DNA of 64,000 nt from Chitinophaga caseinilytica (GTDB taxonomy: Bacteria; Bacteroidota; Bacteroidia; Chitinophagales; Chitinophagaceae), in NCBI RefSeq assembly GCF_038396765.1, contig NZ_CP150096.1, positions 5,935,001-5,999,000 of the forward strand, written 5' to 3'. Numbering within the stretch: position 1 is the stretch's first letter; each line of letters begins with the position of its first letter. The notes under the pieces were generated by a model. That model did no database searches. It was not told the DNA's origin and saw only the letters and a program-made list of their open reading frames with translations. The translations under genes were made by a program, and so were the position numbers. Below are positions 52,578 to 61,600 of this stretch, in pieces.

Positions 52578-55223
52578 CTATCGTTTATCCTTCAGCTCCC
52601 GGATTATTTCTTCGAGGGCCTCCAGTTTATCTTCAAGGGTTTTGTTCTTTTTTTCCAGCTCCTGAACGGCAGCCACGAGCAGGGCTACGGTATTGCCCTG
52701 GTCCACGCCCTGGCGGCCGGGCGTCGCCATTTCGCCGGGCACTTCGTCGGCGATGAAACCGATATGCAGCTGCGTTTGGTCTGCCTTAAACCTGAAGGTG
52801 CGGACGGTGGCGTTGCGCAATACGTCCAGGCCGGATTTTGCAAAGAGTTCGATCTGTGTTTTCAGTTCGCGGCGCGACGTTTGGTAGAAAGCCGTAGCGG
52901 TTACTGCGCCGGTGGTGGAAAGGTTCCCGGCGGAGGTGAGCCGCATTTTTTCGGTGACGTCCACGGCATTAACAGGCGTGTTGTAAAAAACGAGGGATGT
53001 GGGATGGGAGGTGCCCGTCCAGGCGCTTTCCGTTACCGCATCGATCTGTGCGCCCGGAACGTAGGTGGTGCCGGAAGTATTGGCGCCATACAGCACGGAG
53101 CCGAGGCGCTGGTTGGCCGCGGAAGGCGTGCCGCTGTTATACAACCGCATATAGGCCCCGGAAGAAGCACTCAGCGTCTCGGTATTCTGGACGGCCATTC
53201 CGGCCGTATTGCCGGTGCTGACGTGAACGGGAAAGAAAGGGTTGTTGTTACCGATGCCCATGTTGCCATTTGCGCTGATGCGCATTCTTTCGGGTTGCTG
53301 GCTGGTGCCGGTACCTGCATAAAAAACGATCAGTCCGCCCTTGGTGCCGCTGAACAGCCCGATCTGTCCACCCTGGCTAATGCTGCCGCCGATGAGATGG
53401 AGGCTGCTGTCTGACATAGTCGGCATAATGATATTCGTGTGTACATACCCGTTGATCTGCGCCGGGCCCTGTACCTGGAGTTTGTATTGGGGATTGGAGG
53501 TCCCGATGCCCAGGCGGCCTTGCTCATCGAGGCGCATTCTTTCTGGTTGGGAGCCGGCACTCGTGCCGGTATGGAAGGTCATCCGTCCCCCGTTCAAGCC
53601 ACCGAACAGATTAATTTCTCCACCATAATTCGTGCCACCGCCATACATCTGCAAGCTGCTGTCGGAATTGCCGGAGGTGATCTTGCCGGTGATGACCGTT
53701 CCCCGCGTCATGATGTTGCCGTTTACGTCCAATGCCTGTGTGGGAGATACCATCCCGATGCCCAATCTTCCGTCTTCGGTCAGGCGCATGGCTTCTGCCA
53801 GCCCGGTTGGGTTGGAGATGATGAACGACAGCCCGATCCGGTTGCTGGTGGCGCCTCTCCAGGCCCGGATCGCGGAGTATCCGAGATCGTTGTCCGTCCC
53901 GAATTTAATCCCTTTATGCACGGCGCTATTGCTATTACCGTTGCTCTTTACATATATTTCTCCGTTCGCCACCTGTAGCCTTTCCGAGGGCTGCCTTTCG
54001 GAAAGACCGATATTTCCCAGTCCATTGACGGCCAGCGCGATGTTATTGACTTCCCCACCCTGACGGTTATACACCGACAATCCCAGGTTGTCTGTTGCGG
54101 GCGACCCCGTGGCGCTATGCGTGAACTGGAAAGCGTATGCCGAGGTATCGTAGATAACGCCGTTCCAGACGTTCCTGTTGAAGCCGATGGCGTTGAAGCG
54201 CTGGGACATCTTTTCGCCCGTAAATCCATATTCCACCATCCGTTCGTAGGAAACGTACCCGTTAGGCGCGATTTCCATGCGTTTTACCCATGCCGAGCCC
54301 GTGTTTACCCAGGTAGCAAGACCGGGAACGGTTGCGGCGGTCAGCTGGAAATTTGCGCCGTACCCGACGTTGGCGGTGCGCAGCATGATGCCGTCAGACA
54401 CGGTGTCGGCCCCATTCTTCCTCACTTCCAGCATACCGCGGGTAAGTCCTCTTCCGGTGATGTGGAAACCGGCTTCCTGGGGAGTGGGCGACATCTGGTT
54501 CTGGATGTATGATGCGGATCCGGCTGCTGGGGCAGCGGAAATGGCGGCAGGCGTGAGGTTATTCTCGTGCCACATCCGGTAATAATTGGCGCCGTTGTTA
54601 GGAGAATACCAGGGCTCGTTGGTGGCATTGTCGAGTATCAACAACTTCGATTCGTTCGGAACCGCGTTTCTCGATACGATGGACGTTCCTGTTTTGGAGC
54701 CGGAATCTCCGATAACCATATATCCCGTGAAGCCGATCCCCCTTACCAGGCGGTTCACCTGATAAAAGTACTGGATATCGCTCATGTGATTTCCGAGAAT
54801 GATATTCTTTGTGGCCTGGTTCCCTGTGCCCAACACAGCTTCAAGTCCAGGAACACGCGGCGCGAACACGGTGGTGGTCACTCCTTTCTTTAGATATTTG
54901 ATACTGTCTCCCGACCGGTAAATCGTATCGATCCCCCCGATCCCGCTCATCTGGCTGAGGTCGAGCGTGTCTTGCCCCGCGATGGCGATGCGCGTGCCGC
55001 CGAGGTTTTTCAATTGCAACCTGCGGAATTCGGTTCTACCGGCGCCGCGATTGAAGAGGTAGCCCGTAACGCCCTGGGTGTGGTTTTCCAGGATGAGCTC
55101 GGCCGTGTCGCAGACGTTGTAGATGCGCACGCTGTCTGCCCGGATGGAGTAGACATGTTGCGCCTTCGCCGCTGTGGATGCGGTGAGGAGGATGGATAGG
55201 GTGACGAGGGTACGGGATAACAT
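52578..55223 (-). CDS. secreted S74/tail-fibre-domain protein 3 (881 aa)
   Basis: Signal peptide MLSRTLVTLSILLTASTAAKA, shared N-terminal module (QHVYSIRADSVRIYNVCDTA, GRTEFRRLQLKNLGG), then a centre with two tandem copies of an internal unit at about residues 519-585 and 602-668. Each unit has DSSL, GGE/QI, LF-G, G-TGT, QPERMR and a GIG-NP turn; the N-G-N-M-G-I-G type turn recurs in phage tail fibres. The S74 start is Ser783 (SRRELKTQIELF), the most divergent of the four. The C-terminal coiled coil is KKNKTLEDKLEALEEIIREL. It shares its internal unit with protein 2. Confidence 0.87.
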   Translation of the reverse strand: MLSRTLVTLSILLTASTAAKAQHVYSIRADSVRIYNVCDTAELILENHTQGVTGYLFNRGAGRTEFRRLQLKNLGGTRIAIAGQDTLDLSQMSGIGGIDTIYRSGDSIKYLKKGVTTTVFAPRVPGLEAVLGTGNQATKNIILGNHMSDIQYFYQVNRLVRGIGFTGYMVIGDSGSKTGTSIVSRNAVPNESKLLILDNATNEPWYSPNNGANYYRMWHENNLTPAAISAAPAAGSASYIQNQMSPTPQEAGFHITGRGLTRGMLEVRKNGADTVSDGIMLRTANVGYGANFQLTAATVPGLATWVNTGSAWVKRMEIAPNGYVSYERMVEYGFTGEKMSQRFNAIGFNRNVWNGVIYDTSAYAFQFTHSATGSPATDNLGLSVYNRQGGEVNNIALAVNGLGNIGLSERQPSERLQVANGEIYVKSNGNSNSAVHKGIKFGTDNDLGYSAIRAWRGATSNRIGLSFIISNPTGLAEAMRLTEDGRLGIGMVSPTQALDVNGNIMTRGTVITGKITSGNSDSSLQMYGGGTNYGGEINLFGGLNGGRMTFHTGTSAGSQPERMRLDEQGRLGIGTSNPQYKLQVQGPAQINGYVHTNIIMPTMSDSSLHLIGGSISQGGQIGLFSGTKGGLIVFYAGTGTSQQPERMRISANGNMGIGNNNPFFPVHVSTGNTAGMAVQNTETLSASSGAYMRLYNSGTPSAANQRLGSVLYGANTSGTTYVPGAQIDAVTESAWTGTSHPTSLVFYNTPVNAVDVTEKMRLTSAGNLSTTGAVTATAFYQTSRRELKTQIELFAKSGLDVLRNATVRTFRFKADQTQLHIGFIADEVPGEMATPGRQGVDQGNTVALLVAAVQELEKKNKTLEDKLEALEEIIRELKDKR

Positions 55224-55244
55224 AGTTCTTCGGTTCGTATTCGC

Positions 55245-57962
55245 TTACTGTGACTGTTTTTTGATGAATGCTTCAATGGCCTGGAGTCGTTTTTCCAGTG
55301 CCTGGTTCTGCTGTTGCAGGGAAGCGTTGGCGTTTTCCAGTTTATTGTTTTTCGCTTCCAGTTCCTGAACGGCTTTCACGAGCAGGCCCACGGTGCTGGC
55401 CTGGTCTACACCATTGCGGCCTGGCGTCGCCATTTCGGCAGGTACTTCGTCGGCGATGAAGCCGATATTGCGATGGCCTGTGCTATCAGCCTTGAAAATA
55501 AATGTGCGCACCTGTGCCTTGCCCAGAATGCCGAGGGCGGACGACTGGAAGGGTTGGATATCTTTCTTGAGGCTTCGGAGGGAGGATTGGTAAAACGCCG
55601 TAGCGGTGGATGAGCCGGTCACGGTAAAGTTACCGGATCCCGCGAGGGTAGCGATGTTGGTGGTGGCGGCGTACCATTTGAAACTGGCGGAATTGTCTTT
55701 TACGGAACTCCAGATCGCCCCTTCCTCGGTCCCCATGGCGTAATCAACAGTCGTAGCGCCGACATTGGGGTACAGGACGATTTTGGTACCGGGGCTTCGC
55801 GTCACCAGCGTAGGTTTTGCAACGGTTGCCGCTACATTAACGAAATGGATAATATTCTTCGAGGCGTTAACCATATGGAATTCCCCGCCGTTATAACGCA
55901 CAGTAGTGTCGTCCACTGCAAATGACGTAGTGCTGTTCTTGGGGAAAAGCACAACGCGGCCCAAATCACTTTTTATGTGGACATCATTATTGAGAAGACT
56001 TCCCTTTCCCACATACCCGTAACGGCTTCCCGTTCTATCGTGAAAACCGAGGTAGGAATAGGTGGCCATACCCGTGGAATCGGCGGCGATCCTGGAATCA
56101 TTCCCCATCGTTACGCTCCCCGGAAACCGCACTGCGCCTGTAGCACGAGTGATGGTCATCGAAACTGTCGCGGAGCCGGATGCCCCCGCATCGCTATATC
56201 GCCAGATGCTGAAATCGCTTCCCGTTCCAGCGCCGCTTTCCGCGTTCGACAATCCAATGCCGAAACGCAATGCATCCGCAGCGTTATTCAATATCAATCC
56301 CGCTTTACCCGCTCCGATCGAGCTGGAAAATGAATTGTTTGTTTTGATGAAGTTGGTAGTCCACAGTCCACCTGTTTGGGCGCTGGCAACCTGGTTCTGG
56401 ATAAAACTTCCGGTTGCGTTGGCCTGCGTCAGGATCGGACTGTTGTTGATACGGCCTTCGGTTTGGGCGAGATACGTTGTTGAAGCGGGAGACTGCCCGG
56501 AATTGTAGATCGCCAGTTTGTCTACGGCGAGCACGGGGCGGGAGAAGTAAAAGTTCTCCCGGTCGGTCGTGAAGTGCAGGTAGGAATTGTTTTGCGCGCC
56601 GATCTGGACTTGTCCGCCCGGCGTCACGATCCGCATGGAATAATTCGTTCCCTGTTCCAGCCGGGTGCTGTCGTTATTGAGGAAAAGCTCCAGCGGCCGC
56701 GCGGTGGCGTAGTTCTGGCGAACGTAGTCCGTCCAGGCGGCGGCGGTGGTTTCCTTGATATCGAAGTAGGCGACGTACCAGGTTACCTTTCCCCGGGCGC
56801 CGTTCAGGTAATAATAGCCGAGCGGCAGGAAGGTGCCCTGGTTGCCGGCGTGGTGCACATGGATGTAGTCTTCCCACTTGCCGGTGCCTTTGTTATCGGT
56901 GAGGAAATAGTGGGAATTGCTCGTCCCGAAAGGATCGAGGCCCACTTGCAAAGTGTATCCCACGGGCAGTTTGGCCCTGATGCGCGATACGTACACCGAG
57001 TTCCGCCGGCTGGGCACATCGGCCCGGAAGCCGCCGAGCCCGGGTGTAGGCAGGGCGCTGGCGGAATCGTAGGCGATCTTCAGGTACCAACCCGATGAGT
57101 TGGGTACCCGCTCGCCAAGGGAGGCACTGTCGCGCACGAGAGTAACCCCGGGCGAATAATTGTTATCGTATTTGGTGATACCATTGGCGCTGTAGCGGAA
57201 TTCCGCGTCGGCGCGGAGCTGGGCGCCTCCTACCGAATTCCAGAGCTGGTTGCCCGAGTTGTTTTCGGGGTTCGGGTGGTAGTAGGTTTGTTTGAAGAAA
57301 CCGATCGTGCGAGTATTGCCGCCAACGATCAATCCATTGGTTTGTTCATTATCGACCGGAGAATTCACCTGCAATTTCCCGGAAACGGCGGTCATTGATC
57401 CATCGTAGGTATGGATGACGAACGAGTTGTGGTTGCTACCGCTGTAACCGATGTATCCCCTGTCTGAATTGTCGCTGTTCCTAAACCGGAGCACGAGGTT
57501 GCCGGCGCCGGTGGTGGCACGTTTGAGGATGAGGTTGTCACCATCGCGGGACGACACATTGCTGCGCTCGGTCACGGTCTGGAGGGTTTCCTGTGTGGCC
57601 GGTGCGTAGAAGCTGGAGACGATGCCCCGCTTCACGAAGCGGAGGCTGTCGCCCGAGCGGTACACGGTGTCGATGCCGCCGATGTGGGTGAGCGTGGCGA
57701 GGTCGATGGTGTCTTGCCCGGCGATGGCGAGCTTGCTGTTGCCGATGGCTACCATTTTGAGTTTGCGGAACTCGGTTCTCCCCGCGCCGCGGTTATAGAG
57801 GTATCCCTGCACGCCCTGGGTTTTGTTTTCCAGGATGAGCTCGGCGGTGTCGCAGACGTTGTAGATGCGCACGCTGTCTGCCCGGATGGAGTAGACATGT
57901 TGCGCCTTCGCGGCGAGGGACGCGGATAATACGAGGGATAGGGTGATGAGGGTACGGGACAT
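55245..57962 (-). CDS. secreted S74/tail-fibre-domain protein 4 (905 aa), first gene of the array
   Basis: Signal peptide MSRTLITLSLVLSASLAAKA, then the shared N-terminal module (QHVYSIRADSVRIYNVCDTA, GRTEFRKLKMVAIGNSKLAI). The centre matches protein 1 (RFRNSDNSDRGYIGYSG, GWYLKIAYDSASALPTPGLG, NKGTGKWEDYIHV, LTQANATGSFIQNQ) with differing loops. The S74 domain begins at Ser794 (SLRSLKKDIQPF), with VRTFIFKADSTGHRNIGFIA. The C-terminal coiled coil is Asn/Gln-rich (KNNKLENANASLQQQNQALE). It is the promoter-proximal gene of the operon; 272 bases of AT-rich DNA separate it from the small gene upstream. Confidence 0.87.
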   Translation of the reverse strand: MSRTLITLSLVLSASLAAKAQHVYSIRADSVRIYNVCDTAELILENKTQGVQGYLYNRGAGRTEFRKLKMVAIGNSKLAIAGQDTIDLATLTHIGGIDTVYRSGDSLRFVKRGIVSSFYAPATQETLQTVTERSNVSSRDGDNLILKRATTGAGNLVLRFRNSDNSDRGYIGYSGSNHNSFVIHTYDGSMTAVSGKLQVNSPVDNEQTNGLIVGGNTRTIGFFKQTYYHPNPENNSGNQLWNSVGGAQLRADAEFRYSANGITKYDNNYSPGVTLVRDSASLGERVPNSSGWYLKIAYDSASALPTPGLGGFRADVPSRRNSVYVSRIRAKLPVGYTLQVGLDPFGTSNSHYFLTDNKGTGKWEDYIHVHHAGNQGTFLPLGYYYLNGARGKVTWYVAYFDIKETTAAAWTDYVRQNYATARPLELFLNNDSTRLEQGTNYSMRIVTPGGQVQIGAQNNSYLHFTTDRENFYFSRPVLAVDKLAIYNSGQSPASTTYLAQTEGRINNSPILTQANATGSFIQNQVASAQTGGLWTTNFIKTNNSFSSSIGAGKAGLILNNAADALRFGIGLSNAESGAGTGSDFSIWRYSDAGASGSATVSMTITRATGAVRFPGSVTMGNDSRIAADSTGMATYSYLGFHDRTGSRYGYVGKGSLLNNDVHIKSDLGRVVLFPKNSTTSFAVDDTTVRYNGGEFHMVNASKNIIHFVNVAATVAKPTLVTRSPGTKIVLYPNVGATTVDYAMGTEEGAIWSSVKDNSASFKWYAATTNIATLAGSGNFTVTGSSTATAFYQSSLRSLKKDIQPFQSSALGILGKAQVRTFIFKADSTGHRNIGFIADEVPAEMATPGRNGVDQASTVGLLVKAVQELEAKNNKLENANASLQQQNQALEKRLQAIEAFIKKQSQ

Positions 57963-58234
57963 AACTAACTTATAACTTATTCACTTAATCAGACTCAGTA
58001 AATACTTATTGCGTTCAGTCGAGATTGTAAATTTAGATTGGCAACCCCTTGCTTTGCATAGACCATTTTTAAGGCCGGACTTTAAATTTTGAAAATGGCC
58101 ATAAGGTCTTCAATCACAATAACCGAATTGTTTACAATAATCCATTGCTTTAGTGGATCATCAAATACATCCTAATCAGTCTTATAATACAATTCCTAGT
58201 TCAATCAAATACGCAAAATAATTCCTAACTACTA

Positions 58235-58609
58235 TTATTCTTCGACCCACTTTAAGCTATCGGGAAAATCTAAATCGAAATCTGAAAAATCTTTTCTGAA
58301 GATTAAAAGCTCGCTTTTTTCCGGGTTATCGCCATTAATTACTAGGGGAAAGGACTTCCCTACAATTGATGACAAAAACCCTCCGCTACTATTCACCAGT
58401 TTCTCACCTTTATACTGTCGTCCATCAAAAACGTACTGGTATGTCAAAGCTCTTCGATAACTACTAGCTATCGAGACATCCGTTATTATCGCCTCTCCGA
58501 TAATACTTTGGTTACGAACGACTTCCCTATCTCTGGTCTTGATCAAAGCCTGAATCCCGATTACAACTAATAAGACCAATAAAACTATATAAATGATATA
58601 CTTATTCAT
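58235..58609 (-). CDS. small membrane-anchored protein downstream of the RHS gene
   Basis: The 124-residue protein has one N-terminal membrane helix (residues 5-23, IIYIVLLVLLVVIGIQALI) and then a soluble domain of about 100 residues: GEAIITDVSIASSYRRALTYQYVFDGRQY split near SYRR, KGEKLVNSSGGFLSSIVGK, FPLVINGDNPEKSELLIFRK and an acidic tail (FDLDFPDSLKWVEE). The Tyr/Gly pattern resembles DUF3592-type domains, a weak match. It is AT-rich and starts 12 bases after the RHS stop. By position it could be an immunity or partner protein for the RHS tail; this is inference. Confidence 0.6.
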   Translation of the reverse strand: MNKYIIYIVLLVLLVVIGIQALIKTRDREVVRNQSIIGEAIITDVSIASSYRRALTYQYVFDGRQYKGEKLVNSSGGFLSSIVGKSFPLVINGDNPEKSELLIFRKDFSDFDLDFPDSLKWVEE

Positions 58610-58621
58610 AATTCATTTTAA

Positions 58622-61600
58622 TTAATTATTAATTGCTTTTCTCCTTTTTTTATTTGCCTCGAGTTTTTGTTCCTGCTTTTCCTTAAGAATATCACCAATA
58701 TACGAAAGACCGTTACCATTTATATCTCCCAAAAGGCTAACTAAATAATTAGCTCCCCACTCTGTAACCTTACCGTTCTTTACCACTTTCTCAGTAAACC
58801 AGCCACCAAATACATTACCCAATCCGCCAATCAAAGTTTCGAATCCTAAATCTTTAATATCCTTACCAGCCAATTCACTTGGATGAAACATTCTTCCGTC
58901 TTTACCCATTGCACCAATAAAAGAAGACATAAATGGATTGCCAGTAACAATTTCACCAACTGTACTCCAATAATTATTCTTGGACAAATCTCCTTTGTTT
59001 GTTATTGTTTGAAATATGACATCTGCACTTGCACCACCAAGCCTTCTCGCGAATTCCAACTGGCCTATTTCGGCGAGTCCAACGAGGTGTGGGATTGCAA
59101 ACGGCGCGGCCAATGTCCAAATAAATACATTTGGAGCTCCATCTGCAAATCCATATAAACCCTTTTGCAGCGAATTGGGTTCTCCCTCATCATAGAATGG
59201 TTTCGGCACCCAACCATCTCTGTCATCCTTTCCTGTATACATTACAATACTGGGGTCATACCAATAGTATTTATGTGCAGTATATGACCCCCATTTGCCA
59301 TTTACTTTGGTATATCTTTCCGTCCAAATCCAATATTGCGCACCAGTTTTATCTTGCACTAACTGCATTGAATTATTACCCCAATTCAATGGCCCTGAAT
59401 CTTTAATTGTTACCCAATCTGCCGGATTTCCCAATGGTTCCGCACCATCCAAATCGATAAATTTAATTGGTGAATTACCAGCGAACTGGAAAGGAGAAAA
59501 GTATGGATACTTATGCATTAATGGATCTAATGATAAGAACCGTCCAACACGCGGGTCGTAAATCCTTAACCCATAGTCTTGTTGACCTCCAACACCTTTA
59601 ACCTCATTATCATTTTCCTTGCCATTAAAGCCAAACCGATAACCGTCAGTTTCGAATGAACGCCCAGGTATTATCATTCCAAAAGAATAGTAATCTGTGG
59701 CTGAACTTATGACTGGCTCATATCTCACAATATCTAGTCCGTTGAGTGAAATAGATTTCTTAACATCAAAAACAGTTGTTAGTACATTCCCCAAATGATT
59801 CCCAATTTCGAATTGTTTATACCTTCGAGCAAACCCAGTCATTATTCCGTTCCCCAATAGAGGTAGATTAACCATAGTCTCAGCAGATCTATTTCCAGCT
59901 TGTAAATTAAACTTCTGCATTCCAATTCGCTTATTTCCAACTAGCGGAATTTCAGTCAACGTTAGAATTCCTCCATTGTGATTAATATCACCTTCAATGT
60001 AAATGCCCAAAAGATTCCCACCTGGATCTCTAATATATCTGGTTTCAACTGCTCCAACTTTTTTACTAATTCGATTACCTCTAAAATCATAAGAATATAA
60101 AATTTCTGTTCCGTCAGTTTTTTCAATTTTCGCTATTCTACCATATAAATTCCAATCAATTTTTACCAATCCTTCTTTAATATCATGTATTAAATTACCA
60201 GTCATGTCATACTTGTAATTCCCTGGCTGTTGATTATCTATATCACCATCATATGATACACTATCAACTACCGCATCGCTAATATGATCAAGCTTATTTG
60301 TGCTCTGTATATAGCTATAGGTAAGGTCATCCATTGAAAGAGGCCTAGAAGCCCATGTTGAATTACCATTTCGCTTGAATAATTTAATATTACCATTTGG
60401 ATCATATTTTATTCTTTCTTTAAAATCATCAACCAAAATTGGCTCCCAGTGGTTCAATTGAGAATTAATACCCTTACTGGCATTCAACTCTACGATTCGA
60501 CTTAGCACATCAAACTTATAATTGTACAAGATTGGAGTTCCTAGGGTTGGAATATTCTGACTTAAAGCGCTTATATTTCCATTAAATAGCGGAGAGGTCA
60601 AACTTTCAATCCTAGCAAACGGCTTTCGCTGATTAGCATTCAATGGTACATATTCATTATCGCCGTAATAGTAAAGACCGAATCCAACGCCATCTTTTGC
60701 TACGAAAGATCCTTCACCACCATCAGCTCCCATATCAAAATTCGATGCAACTGTTGTACTGTTTAATCCTTTGATCCATCCTTCTAGTGTATAAGTAAAA
60801 TCTAAACCCTGAATTTCTTGTTGTCCCAAAACTGTCCTTGATACAGGCCCATGCATAAAATAGGAATAGTATGCATCCTTCTCCCAATAAACACTATCCT
60901 TGCTAGTTTCGACATCTGTTATTCGATTTTCAGCATCATACCTATATCTATGATAAAAAGCATCCCATTGACCAGGTTGGTAGTTTACTTGGTTAACCTT
61001 TCCCGTCACTAAGTCATATGAATATGTTATTTTTTTAAATCGGTTACCTTGATCCAGTGTAGATTGAGAATTAAAATCCTGAATTAAAACATCTACATTT
61101 CCTAAAATATCATAACTATAAAATGTTCCTGATGCTCTCTTGCCCTGATTAAAATCTGAAGAATTATTATAAACTGCGGACCATGCAACTCTATTTCTAA
61201 GGTTTTTGGCATCAAGTGCAAGACCTTGGAATGGAATATGCTTTACATCATAGACATTTTTTGTTATTTGAGTACGACTGTTGGCAACATTACCTAACCA
61301 TGTTTGAAGTGCATCATAATTCCTGCTTATTCCTACCGACATGCCTGACGCACTCGTTATTTGACCTACTTCAGTAATTCTACTTAAATCATCATACATA
61401 GTATACCCGTAAAGATTATTCAGTACTTGTTGTGCGTCTTGAGATAAAATTAATCTACCGAGCCTGTCATACCAAAACAAGGTTGTATTTGCATCCGGCG
61501 TACTTTGAGCTATCAGTTGATTTAAAGTATTATGCCTATAATTCGTCGCCATCCCATGCGCAGGCACCAACTTCACGCCCGCTTTCCGCGCAACCGCCAC

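Noticed and set aside
46068..57962. Prophage tail region
   Set aside because: All five proteins have export signals, and no phage structural, packaging or lysis gene is near.
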